NCBI RefSeq assembly: GCF_000016505.1
Contig: NC_009706.1
Location: 2,356,001 to 2,420,000, forward strand
DNA from: Clostridium kluyveri DSM 555
GTDB lineage: Bacteria > Bacillota > Clostridia > Clostridiales > Clostridiaceae
DNA: 64,000 nt
Reading direction: 5' to 3'
A program made the translations under genes and the position numbers. Below the pieces are notes generated by a model. The model saw only the letters and a list, made by a program, of their open reading frames with translations, searched no databases and had not been told where the DNA came from. Shown here piece after piece: positions 9,050 to 17,625 of the stretch; position 1 is the first letter of the stretch; each line of letters starts with the position of its first letter.

Positions 9050-9901
9050 CTAAACTGTTAATTTGATAACACCAGTAAACACCAATATACCAAGTAATAA
9101 GCCTGCTATAATTCTGTATATTGCAAATATTTTCATTGGTTTCCTCTTTAAATAGTCAATAAATTTTTTCATCACTATAAGGGCTACAATAAATGACACA
9201 ACAAATCCTAATATTAATGAGATCCACAAAGTGGTGCTCATTATTGAGTAATTAAATTCAAACAGATCCTTTCCTGTGGTTCCTATCATAGCTGGAATTG
9301 CTATGAAAAATGAAAATTCTGCTGCTATGGGTGTTGATAATCCTGCAATCCATCCACCCATTATTGTAGATGCACTTCTTGACATACCTGGCCATACGGC
9401 AAGTATTTGCAATAAGCCTACTTTAAATGCTTGTATAGAGGTTATACTATCTATACTTTTCACTCTGAATTTTCTATTAGCATGTATCTTTTCAACTGCC
9501 AATAATAATAATCCTCCAGCTATAAATCCTGCTATAACTGCCTCTGGTGTAAATTTGGATTTTATTTCACTGTAAAATATCAGTCCTACAATTCCCATAG
9601 GAATAGAGGCCGTAATAATATTTATTCCAAATCTAAATCCTGTTTTTCCTTTTTCTCCTTTAGTACCTATAAATGTAAAAAATTCTATTATACTATCTTT
9701 TATCTTTCCCCAATACAAAACAACCACTGCCATTATGGCACCAAGCTGGATTACCACTTCAAACATCTTTGCAAACTCCCCATTAAAACCAATTGCCCAT
9801 CCAACTAATATCATATGCCCTGTGGAAGATACTGGTATAAACTCAGTAATACCTTCCACTATTCCTATTATAATTGCTTTTAATATAAATACTATATCCA
9901 T
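9050..9901 (-). CDS. uppP: Undecaprenyl-diphosphatase UppP (BacA)
   Basis: A 283-residue multi-pass membrane protein with both BacA/UppP signatures: EGITEFIPVSSTGHMIL near residues 15-31, and GMSRSAST near residues 170-177. The enzyme removes a phosphate from undecaprenyl diphosphate at the membrane, recycling the lipid carrier for cell-wall synthesis. High levels give bacitracin tolerance. AAGGAG lies ten bases before ATG 9901. It is transcribed alone, or with the short ABC remnant immediately downstream. Length is normal for the family. Confidence 0.95.
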   Translation of the reverse strand: MDIVFILKAIIIGIVEGITEFIPVSSTGHMILVGWAIGFNGEFAKMFEVVIQLGAIMAVVVLYWGKIKDSIIEFFTFIGTKGEKGKTGFRFGINIITASIPMGIVGLIFYSEIKSKFTPEAVIAGFIAGGLLLLAVEKIHANRKFRVKSIDSITSIQAFKVGLLQILAVWPGMSRSASTIMGGWIAGLSTPIAAEFSFFIAIPAMIGTTGKDLFEFNYSIMSTTLWISLILGFVVSFIVALIVMKKFIDYLKRKPMKIFAIYRIIAGLLLGILVFTGVIKLTV

Positions 9902-10286
9902 AAATAATTACTCCTTAAATATTATTTATTAAATTCAACTTCATTCCCTGTTTCTCTATCTAGTCTATCACAACAAATTATACTATAGTATCTATAAAGC
10001 TTACAGAAATATGACATAACTGTAAGCTTTAATATTTAAACATATAAAAATAGTAAATCAAGCAATTTTTAGGACCAGATAAAATTTGCTTATAAGGAAT
10101 ATACATCCTTATCTGAACCTTATTAACATTCATTAATTCTTATATTTAAAAATTAATATCGCCTAGTATATTTTTGATGAATTCAATACATATTCACCAC
10201 AAAAGAAAAATAGAGCAGACTATCTATTCCATTTTCCACTTTGCTTTACTTTTTCAACTAAAAATCTGCCTCTTTTTACAAAGTAC
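9902..10286. other. Intergenic region with two hairpins
   Basis: No gene is visible. A perfect 11-bp stem (9996-10006 with 10020-10030) lies upstream of uppP without a T-run, so its purpose is unclear. A second hairpin near 10208-10277 follows the Rpn gene on the minus strand. The AT-rich stretch between them shows nothing I can name. Confidence 0.5.
10202..10276 (-). terminator. Putative terminator after the Rpn gene
   Basis: On the minus strand, AGAGGCAGA near 10265-10276 can pair with TCTGCTCT at 10212-10219, followed by ATTTTTC and more T. The loop is long, so this is only a probable terminator for the CRISPR-Rpn transcript. Confidence 0.4.
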
Positions 10287-11171
10287 CTAATCAGAAATTA
10301 TTTTTATGTCTAATATATCAAGTAAACTTTTTGCTATTTTTATCTTCTCTTCTTTTCTACCTTCTTCTCTCCCCTTTTGTGTATAATGTATTTTTCTTAT
10401 TTCATCAACAGACATATTGAATACACCTCCCTGGTATTTTTTTAATTGCTTATATTTGTTTTCCAGCTCTGAATCTTCAATCAAAAACAAATATTCCAAA
10501 AAATCTACTAATACCTTCACCTGTTCATTGTTTTTTACTTTATCATAACTTTTAAGTTCCCCTGCAAGCTCTATTTTTGCATTACATATTTCTTCATCTG
10601 TTACTCCTGTATTTAATAATTTTTTACCCATTTTAAATACCAATTTCAACGGATTTTCATTCCTTATACTTTCAAGTTCTATTTGTTCAACATCCATAGT
10701 CCTGAAATTATATACAAGTACATCTTCTGAAAGTTCCGGCAATTTATATACATATCTTTTATCTTTTCCTCTTTCTCTTTTATAGGTATAGATTACTGCT
10801 GCCACTATTTCCGACTTGTCATCATATTTATATCTAAATCTATCCCATATCCTGTAAAAATATCTGAACATCCTCTCCCCAAAAACTTCATATCCACTGC
10901 TGTAACTTTGTACCTCCACATGTATAAATAGTATTTTACTTCTCCCACATTTTAATTTGGTTTTTATGATTTTATCCGAAATTATTTTTTCACTACTCTC
11001 TTTATCAAATATCTCTTTTTGTATTTCATTTAATTCTTTGTCCAAAAACTCTGTTCCAAGTTCCCATGCTATTTCACAAAAAAGTTCTGGAAAAAGCAGT
11101 TCTACTATTTCTACTTCAAAGGTTTCCAATATTGTCTTCCATGCTGTATCAAAATCATATTTTTTTGTCAA
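10287..11171 (-). CDS. Rpn family recombination-promoting nuclease (PD-(D/E)XK)
   Basis: A 294-residue protein of the Rpn/PDDEXK transposase-like family (YhgA-like). It has the N-terminal region YDFDTAWKTILETF and the nuclease core ILFIHVEVQSY (residues about 100-110), where the E-x-Q element corresponds to the catalytic E-x-K/Q of the fold. The C-terminus is charged and helical. Known Rpn proteins are DNA endonucleases linked to RecA-independent recombination. The frame opens at TTG 11169-11171 directly after a stop, and that stop lies in a degenerate CRISPR repeat (11174-11189). There is no clear ribosome binding site, so the 5' end may have been altered when the array and the gene were joined. 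Activity is therefore uncertain. Confidence 0.72.
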   Translation of the reverse strand: MTKKYDFDTAWKTILETFEVEIVELLFPELFCEIAWELGTEFLDKELNEIQKEIFDKESSEKIISDKIIKTKLKCGRSKILFIHVEVQSYSSGYEVFGERMFRYFYRIWDRFRYKYDDKSEIVAAVIYTYKRERGKDKRYVYKLPELSEDVLVYNFRTMDVEQIELESIRNENPLKLVFKMGKKLLNTGVTDEEICNAKIELAGELKSYDKVKNNEQVKVLVDFLEYLFLIEDSELENKYKQLKKYQGGVFNMSVDEIRKIHYTQKGREEGRKEEKIKIAKSLLDILDIKIISD

Positions 11172-11173
11172 AT

Positions 11174-11909
11174 CTTGTTAAGGTTCAACAAGCAGTAAAG
11201 ATAAATCTTTAAGGATTAAAAATGGATTTAAATACAATCCTTGTTAAGGTTCAACCAACCACCTTCTTAACCTTATAAAATTGTGTTCATTTAAATACAA
11301 TCCTTGTTAAGGTTCAACTTATACTGCCTGAAAAGCCAAATATCCATAAGCATTATTTAAATACAATCCTTGTTAAGATTCAACAATTACCAATATTTTT
11401 ACCTAAAGTTTTTAATCTTATTTAAATACAATCCTTGTTAAGGTTCAACTTTTTAGTAAGAGGACTTAACCATTTTGGCAGCTCTATTTAAATACAATCC
11501 TTGTTAAGGTTCAACACACTATATTTTTGAATATCACCTTGTAGTATTTTAGATTTAAATACAATCCTTGTTAAGGTTCAACTTGTATCCCCATCAATTC
11601 CTCTATTCTTTATAGATATTTAAATACAATCCTTGTTAAGGTTCAACCAGCAAAGATTATGGAATTATAAGGAGGAAATTTAAATTTAAATACAATCCTT
11701 GTTAAGGTTCAACTTTCCTATATTAATCAACATTTTATTTTCTCATGTTATTTAAATACAATCCTTGTTAAGGTTCAACCTTGTGGTATTAAAACAATCC
11801 TGTCTGGTACTCCATTTAAATACAATCCTTGTTAAGGTTCAACCTAGGATATGCATTTTTATTCTTTTTAATAATTCTTATTTAAATACAATCCTTGTTA
11901 AGGTTCAAC
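11174..11909 (-). CRISPR. CRISPR array, type I-B-like repeat, 11 full repeats and 1 degenerate
   Basis: Eleven 30-base repeats start at 11226, 11289, 11355, 11420, 11486, 11553, 11618, 11684, 11750, 11814 and 11880. A degenerate copy ends at 11189. Spacers are 33-37 bases and all differ. The repeat beginning at 11355 has one G-to-A change. On the minus strand the repeat begins GTTGAACCTTAACAAGG and ends in TATTTAAAT, the form of clostridial type I-B repeats, so transcription should run toward lower coordinates. The degenerate terminal copy at the low end agrees with that being leader-distal. No cas gene is present in this window, so processing must come from elsewhere. Confidence 0.96.
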
Positions 11910-12116
11910 CAATGTAAATTAGCCATTCTTTATTTTTATTATAACCCTAAATACATTGGCAATAAAGAGTTTGTTCGAAATTTTTCCAACCGTTTTTTAT
12001 TTTTCAAAATCATCATAAAAAAAGCCTCAAACATTGTATTTAAATGAATAGAGGTATTTTTATTTTAGAAGTCGGTTGGAAAAATATTTAACTATTTCTT
12101 TTTATTTTTAAATATA
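11910..12116 (-). promoter_or_regulatory. Probable CRISPR leader
   Basis: This AT-rich 207-base stretch between the array and the dam gene is the expected leader by array orientation. It contains a 12-base inverted repeat (11981-11992 with 12073-12084) and a 13-base segment at 12033-12045 identical to the end of the CRISPR repeat but on the opposite strand. No confident promoter was picked out. Confidence 0.5.
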
Positions 12117-12953
12117 TTATCCATAATTTCTCACCAGAACCTCGTCAATTTCTCCCCTCTTATTTCCATTAGAATTAATAAAGCGTTTTGCCTGTATTAT
12201 TTTAGTATTATAATCTTTATATAAATCTAAAATAAAATCTGTTGAAGAATTAGACAGTAGAAACTTAATTCCCTTGGAATTTAATTTATCACATACATTT
12301 CTTAGTCTCCATTGTTCATCCCTATTAAATCCCCCTTTAGCATAGCCAGTGAAATTCGAACTATTTGATACAGGATCATATGGAGGGTCGAAATATACAA
12401 AAGCTCCTTTTCTAATAGATTTGAGAGTTTCTTCATAATCACAATACTTTAATTTAATATTGGCTTCATTTAGGTACTTACTAACAGCTCTTATAGTTAT
12501 TTCATTAGTTATATTAGGATTTTTATAATTTCCAAATGGAGAATTGAATTGTCCTGCCATATTAACCCTAAACAATCCATTATAACAGGTCTTATTTAAA
12601 TAATGAATTCTTGAAGCTCTTTCTACTTTTGTGAGTTTCGAATAAATACTTGTCTCTCTATCTAATCCTCTAATTTTATAAAAATAGTCTGGCGTGTTTT
12701 TATGTTTTTTTAAATCCTCAATTAACTCATCAACATTATCTCTTATAGCCATATATAAATTAATCAGCTCTTCATTTATATCACTTACAACTGCTTTCTT
12801 AGGTTGAATATCAAATAAGACTGCTGCTCCGCCAAGAAAGGGTTCATAATAAGTTGATATATTTTTAGGAATATATTTTTTTAACTCAGGCAATAGTTGC
12901 CTTTTACCGCCAGCCCATTTAACAACAGGTTCAACTAACTTATCGTATTTCAA
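12117..12953 (-). CDS. DNA adenine methylase (Dam/MTase_D12 family)
   Basis: A 278-residue N6-adenine DNA methyltransferase of the alpha class. The SAM-binding motif is in PVVKWAGGKRQLLPEL (residues about 9-24) and the catalytic DPPY is in FVYFDPPYDP near residue 193. The order and length match Dam/DpnM enzymes, which often methylate GATC; the target is not readable from the sequence. The start is TTG 12951-12953 with GGAGGAG six bases upstream. No restriction endonuclease is adjacent, so it is a solitary methylase, placed on the leader side of the CRISPR array. It could be a phage or island remnant or a regulator of methylation. Confidence 0.9.
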   Translation of the reverse strand: MKYDKLVEPVVKWAGGKRQLLPELKKYIPKNISTYYEPFLGGAAVLFDIQPKKAVVSDINEELINLYMAIRDNVDELIEDLKKHKNTPDYFYKIRGLDRETSIYSKLTKVERASRIHYLNKTCYNGLFRVNMAGQFNSPFGNYKNPNITNEITIRAVSKYLNEANIKLKYCDYEETLKSIRKGAFVYFDPPYDPVSNSSNFTGYAKGGFNRDEQWRLRNVCDKLNSKGIKFLLSNSSTDFILDLYKDYNTKIIQAKRFINSNGNKRGEIDEVLVRNYG

Positions 12954-13183
12954 TTTTACTCCTCCATCCCTACTTTATATACCAATTATTATAACCTATT
13001 ATAAAAAACAGAACATATGTTGCTAAATAAAATGTTAATAAAAAATAAAAACCCCCAGAAATTCTTAAAGTGGATCCCTTTGCCAAGGCAACTTTTTAAT
13101 ATATTTATAATTCCTTTCAGGATTAAAGGTTGAATATCTATAATTACAAACAAATTTTGGTTAAAGAGTAAGCTTTATTATTT
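12954..13183. other. Intergenic stretch with a possible gene remnant
   Basis: On the minus strand a frame ending at 13075 reads YKYIKKLPWQRDPL before its stop and continues upstream without a recognisable start. It looks like the C-terminal tail of a lost gene, but I do not recognise the family. Nothing else is seen. Confidence 0.3.
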
Positions 13184-13940
13184 TCAGTTAAAAGCATTTT
13201 TCTCCAGATCCTTAGCCATTTTTCGTAATGATTCTATAGACCTTGAAATATTTTGAATAGAAGATTTAACTCCAGCAATCAGCTTACTTATATTACCAAT
13301 CATATCATTAAATGATTTTGTAATGTAAGCAATTTCATTGTTTCCTTTTATTACTGTTTTTACAGAGAAATCCCCTTCCTCAACCTCTTGAATAATTTTT
13401 CAACCAGTGGTTTGGTTTGTTGCAAAGGTTACTATTTTGCTATTTGCAGTATCCTTATATACCCCGGATTGAAGTGCATAAATTTTGTTAACCCAAGGGC
13501 TTTTAGTAGCATTTAGCTCCTTATTATTGTTACTTTTATCACTGCTTGAAACAACAAAATGTTTACCATTTTTATTATCTAAATAAATAAATTACTTTTG
13601 TCCATCTTTTTCAACTGCATCTTTATACCAGCCGCGTTTTTCAGCGAGCCAATCAGGACTTTTTGCAAGTTCATTTGTACTATCAAGCCATGTGACCAGT
13701 TTTTTATTTCCAAGTAAAATTTTATTTGGTCCTAAGTATGTAAATGCTGCTGATTTATGGGAGTCTTGAAATGATTTAAAAAGATACATCGTATTATCAT
13801 AATATTTATCTGGTTGATTAAACTACTTCTTGTACCATTTCCGTATTTAAAAACATATTTACTGAACTAGTATAAACATTTAGAAAACTTCTAATGATAA
13901 CTCCAAAAATAAAGATAAAAACAGCAAAATAAATATTCAT
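13184..13940 (-). pseudogene. Decayed methyl-accepting chemotaxis protein (Cache-HAMP)
   Basis: Pieces of one MCP lie in order on the minus strand. An ATG at 13938-13940 with GGAG upstream opens a signal-anchor helix (MNIYFAVFIFIFGVIIRSF). After a stop and a frameshift comes Cache-domain sequence at 13592-13789 (SHKSAAFTYLGPNKILLG). An in-frame TAA interrupts it at about 13592, and the same frame continues with YLDNKNGKHFVVSSS. After a TGA near 13402 the frame continues as HAMP (VEEGDFSVKTVIKGNNEIAY) and ends at 13184. The second transmembrane helix and the whole signalling domain are missing. The frameshift, two nonsense codons and deletions make this a pseudogene. Confidence 0.8.
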
Positions 13941-14082
13941 GTGAACTCTCCAATTTTTATGTAATTTTACAGTACATACATTCATTTACATTATTAATCT
14001 GTTTTTCTGGCAATTGTTTTACAGGGATTAATATTTGGAATTCTCGTTATAATGTTTTTCAAACAATCAAGCATAGATTAAA

Positions 14083-14112
14083 TTGACACCTCTATAAAGA
14101 ACAATATATACT
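14083..14112 (+). promoter_or_regulatory. Promoter of the DUF2207 gene
   Basis: TTGACA (14083-14088) and TATACT (14107-14112) are separated by 18 bases, about 57 bases before the ATG. The stretch upstream (14000-14080) contains a short hydrophobic frame ending FGILVIMFFKQSSID that is probably another gene remnant. Confidence 0.55.
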
Positions 14113-14168
14113 GGAATTATATAAAATGGCAGATGTAATACAAACTCTTAAAATTCAGGAGGTTATCA

Positions 14169-15953
14169 ATGAAAAAATTTCTTCTAGGTCTTTTTGTACT
14201 GTTTTTCATAATTTCTGTTAACCCACTCAATGTTTCAGCTTCATCAGAGGAAATAGCTCTGTCCAAATTCAACATAGAAACTACCATAAAAGAAGATGGT
14301 TCTATTGATATGGTTGAACTTATAACTTACAATTTCAAGAAAAAATTCAATGGAGCTTATAGGGACATATCCATCAGAAACACAGATGGTATATATGATA
14401 TAAAAGTGTCATTTATATCCGAAGCCGGACAGGAAACACCTTTTAGGAAGGTAACTGACGCCAAAAACGGAGATAACAATGTGTTTGAAATATCAAAACA
14501 GAATAAGGATCTCTACAGGCTCAAAATCTACTCACCTTCAAAAAATGAAGAGAAAACTTTTAAAATAGTCTATACCATGAAAAATGTTGCCACAAAATAC
14601 AAGGACACAGCTGAGCTTTTCTATGAATACTGGTCAGATTACAACGAAACTAAAATAGATAATCTAAAAATTCACATTAACTTGCCGTATAATATGAAAA
14701 ATCAAGATATTAAAGCTTACTACCATACTGTTTCAGCTGGAAATATATCTGTCAAAAACGGGACTGTAGAGTACATCTTTCCCCATATCAATTCAAAAGA
14801 GCTTGTAGAAGCAAGGGTGCTTTTCCCCGCTAGTTCAATTCCACTGTCCCCTAAAACAAAGAATGAAAATGCCCTGAACAGAATTTTAAACGAAGAAGCA
14901 GACTACAGGGAAAAACAACAGCAGAAAATAGCCCTTGCCCTTGCAAGAAAAAAGACTTTCAATTATGTAAGTATAATTTCAGTATTGTTTTTTCTCATAT
15001 TCATTCTCATAGTATGGAGAAAATTTAGAAATAATAACCAGGATATATACAGTATATACTCTCCACCAGAACTCCCTGAAGAATGTACTCCTGCAGTAGC
15101 AGCTTATCTGGTGAACAGGACTGCAACTGGAAGAACTATATATGCAACCTTACTTGATTTATGGAGAAAGGGTTATTTAACTATTAAAAAAGCAGAACCT
15201 GAAAACAAAAAAGATAAAATTAATTTCTCAATCAATAAAGTTGAAAAAGATAGTGGAGAACTTTTAAATCATGAGAGATATTTTATGAACTGGTTATTTG
15301 ACAAGCTTGGTAACGGTAAAAGTGTCACTACATCCTCCATAAAAAAAGCCAACAAGAAATCTCCCTTTTATCATGATTCCCAGGAATGGTCAAATCTCAT
15401 AAGAGAAGAAGTCAAATCTAGAAATTATTATGACAAAAAAGCCAACTGTGCCGGCATATGGTTAATTGCATTTTCCATTATAGGAATAATTATTTCCATT
15501 GTATCTCTGGCTTTTGGAGCTGGTATGGGAATATTGAGCTTGCTTGCATCGGTTATTACTATGATCTGCGGAGTATATTATTGTGTCAAAAAAAGCCCCA
15601 AAGGCCAGTCTAGATATAATAACTGGATGAAATTTATAAAATACATTAAAAATACGGACTTCACCTATGATCTCAATACCCATTATATAGAATCCTATAT
15701 TCCCTACGCAGAAGCCCTAAATATTAAGAAAGAGAGTATGTCAAATCTCACGGCATCCTTTCACAATCCTTCACAAAACATGGGCTGGATATACTATTAC
15801 CTTCTCTTTGACAGCATGAATTTAAATAGGAAGGAACAATTCAGTTACTATATATACGCTTCCTTCAATACCGGATCCTCAGGCAGCTCAAGTTCTGGTT
15901 CAAGTAGTTCCAGTTCAGGCAGTTCCGGTGGTGGAGGTGCCGGTGGATTTTAA
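14169..15953 (+). CDS. DUF2207 domain membrane protein
   Basis: A 594-residue surface/membrane protein. Residues 1-25 are a signal peptide ending in VSASS. A beta-rich extracytoplasmic DUF2207 domain follows (IETTIKEDGSIDMVELITYNF). There is a transmembrane helix near residues 263-281 (VSIISVLFFLIFILIVW), then a cytoplasmic winged-helix-like segment (AAYLVNRTATGRTIYATLLD). A hydrophobic pair follows near residues 430-475, and the tail is rich in Ser and Gly, ending SGGGGAGGF. This architecture matches the DUF2207 family, whose function is unknown. AGGAGG precedes the ATG. It is monocistronic, with a promoter at 14083 and a terminator at 16014. Confidence 0.88.
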   Translation: MKKFLLGLFVLFFIISVNPLNVSASSEEIALSKFNIETTIKEDGSIDMVELITYNFKKKFNGAYRDISIRNTDGIYDIKVSFISEAGQETPFRKVTDAKNGDNNVFEISKQNKDLYRLKIYSPSKNEEKTFKIVYTMKNVATKYKDTAELFYEYWSDYNETKIDNLKIHINLPYNMKNQDIKAYYHTVSAGNISVKNGTVEYIFPHINSKELVEARVLFPASSIPLSPKTKNENALNRILNEEADYREKQQQKIALALARKKTFNYVSIISVLFFLIFILIVWRKFRNNNQDIYSIYSPPELPEECTPAVAAYLVNRTATGRTIYATLLDLWRKGYLTIKKAEPENKKDKINFSINKVEKDSGELLNHERYFMNWLFDKLGNGKSVTTSSIKKANKKSPFYHDSQEWSNLIREEVKSRNYYDKKANCAGIWLIAFSIIGIIISIVSLAFGAGMGILSLLASVITMICGVYYCVKKSPKGQSRYNNWMKFIKYIKNTDFTYDLNTHYIESYIPYAEALNIKKESMSNLTASFHNPSQNMGWIYYYLLFDSMNLNRKEQFSYYIYASFNTGSSGSSSSGSSSSSSGSSGGGGAGGF

Positions 15954-16013
15954 TTGATTGTGTTATAAAAACGCCTTTACAGGCCATATTGATATTAGAT
16001 TTAAACAAGCAGC

Positions 16014-16055
16014 AGGTAGTTAATTGTTTTCTAACACAGTTAACTACCTTTTATT
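16014..16055 (+). terminator. Terminator of the DUF2207 gene
   Basis: A 10-bp stem AGGTAGTTAA (16014-16023) with its complement at 16040-16049, followed by TTTATT. Confidence 0.75.
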
Positions 16056-16376
16056 CTCTTCTCTCTTAGAATCCACCGGCTTATCATAAATGAGCAGATT
16101 TAATTTTCTCAGGTAAATGAAATTCATATAATTCCATAGTGATCTAACGCATGCCTTATTCCATCTTCTTCTATGTCTTTTGCAACAAATGATATCAAAT
16201 AGTGCAGGTGTTCTATCCAGTGCTAACAATCTATGAATACACGCAGAAGCATCAATTTCTTGTATTTTCAGCCACGCCTGTTCTGCACCAATATCTTTTA
16301 ATTCATCATAAGTAAATATGCCTACTTCATTCAACTGCCTTTCAATTTCTTTTCCGATATTAGGCAGTCCTGATAA
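16044..16376 (-). pseudogene. TfoX C-terminal domain remnant
   Basis: After a stop at 16377-16379 the frame reads LSGLPNIGKEIERQLNEVG, then IFTYDELKDIGAEQAWLKI and CIHRLLAL. This is the TfoX C-terminal domain, a helix-hairpin-helix-like fold. No start codon or N-terminal domain precedes it. After about residue 53 the frame loses similarity, and family-like residues (YEFHLPEKIKSAHL) reappear in another frame, indicating frameshifts. The piece is a broken gene. Intact proteins of this family are TfoX-like, but this one should be inactive. Confidence 0.65.
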
Positions 16377-16402
16377 TTATCCCATATATGCCTAATAATA
16401 TT

Positions 16403-17596
16403 TTATCTGCGTTTTATGCTCAAAACATGAGTTAACGCTGCAATTATTTGAAAAATTATTCCAACGGCACACACTCCAATCCATCCAGACAATCCCCATA
16501 GTAATGTCCCCAGTAATGACCCTAATGCCCCACCACAAAAGTAAAATGTCATATATACAGCATTATTACGACTGCGAGCCGCAGCATCTAAAGCATTTAT
16601 GCGTGCTTGATTTGAAATTTGACCAGACTGAATGCCTAAATCCAATAGGACTACTCCAATGACAAGTCCCCATATTTGATATCCAAAAATTAAAAAACAA
16701 ATATATGACAAAAGTGAAAGTATTATAGCTATAGTTAAAGTAAATTGAGGACTTTTTTTATCAGCAATTCGTCCCACTATTGAAGCTGCCAAAGCTCCTA
16801 AAACTCCCACTAATCCAAACATTCCAGCAGCTTGAGCTCCTAAGTTGTAGGTTGGTGATTTAAGTAAAAAAGATAGTGTAGTCCAAAATATGCTGAAAGT
16901 CCCAAACATCATTGCACCAATTAACGAAGATTCCCTTAAAACCGGCTGATTTTTCAGTAATCCAATTAAAGATTTGAGTAATTTTCCATAACCCATAGAA
17001 GTATCTGGAACAGATTTGGGAAGCCACAAATTGAATATTATAATTAGTAATCCCATCATCCCTGCAGCTATCCTATAAACAACCTGCCATCCTAAAGTTG
17101 AACCTATAATTCCACTAAAAACACGAGATACTAAAATGCCGATCAAAAGACCACTCATTACAGTTCCAATCACCTTACCTCTTTCTACTGGATTTGCCAG
17201 ATGTGCAGCTAAAGGCACAATCAACATTGGAATAATAGAAGTTAGTCCAACCAATAGAGAACTACCCAATAACCAATATATGTTTGAAGCAAATGAAAGA
17301 GAAATCAGCGATATTGCTGAGCAAAATAACATTGTAATGATTAAACCTTTACGTTCTTTAATATCTCCCAACGGAACCAGGGAAATCAGTCCCAGGGCAT
17401 AGCCAATTTGAATCAACATGGCTGAAATTCCAATCATAGATGATGACACATTAAAGAATCTAGAAAGTTCTTCTAGCAAAGGCTGAGAATAATATAAATT
17501 AGCTACACTAACTCCACAAGCAATTGACATCAGTACAATTAAAAATCTGCTCATCTTAACCTCTTTATGTATATTTATATCTGCATGCTGGTTCAT
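16403..17596 (-). CDS. MFS transporter (drug/arabinose-efflux-like)
   Basis: A 397-residue permease with about 12 hydrophobic segments. The first helix is followed by NLYYSQPLLEELSRFF and the MFS motif A region LGDIKERKGL near residues 75-84, and the second half repeats it as VGRIADKKSPQ. This is the DHA1-type efflux architecture; the substrate is unknown. The open frame starts at TTG 17605, but AAGGA sits nine bases before ATG 17596, so I use that start. It lies 30 bases downstream of the histidine kinase gene on the same strand and is probably the last gene of the regulator, ABC and kinase unit. Confidence 0.88.
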   Translation of the reverse strand: MNQHADINIHKEVKMSRFLIVLMSIACGVSVANLYYSQPLLEELSRFFNVSSSMIGISAMLIQIGYALGLISLVPLGDIKERKGLIITMLFCSAISLISLSFASNIYWLLGSSLLVGLTSIIPMLIVPLAAHLANPVERGKVIGTVMSGLLIGILVSRVFSGIIGSTLGWQVVYRIAAGMMGLLIIIFNLWLPKSVPDTSMGYGKLLKSLIGLLKNQPVLRESSLIGAMMFGTFSIFWTTLSFLLKSPTYNLGAQAAGMFGLVGVLGALAASIVGRIADKKSPQFTLTIAIILSLLSYICFLIFGYQIWGLVIGVVLLDLGIQSGQISNQARINALDAAARSRNNAVYMTFYFCGGALGSLLGTLLWGLSGWIGVCAVGIIFQIIAALTHVLSIKRR

Positions 17597-17625
17597 AAAA
17601 ATCAATCCTTCAGTTACATCTCATA

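Noticed and set aside
9996-10030. Hairpin called as a terminator of uppP
   Set aside because: It lies upstream of uppP and lacks a T-run, so it is reported only as an unexplained hairpin.
10287-13183. A complete CRISPR-Cas locus
   Set aside because: There are no cas genes on either side of the array; the neighbouring proteins are an Rpn nuclease and a DNA methylase.
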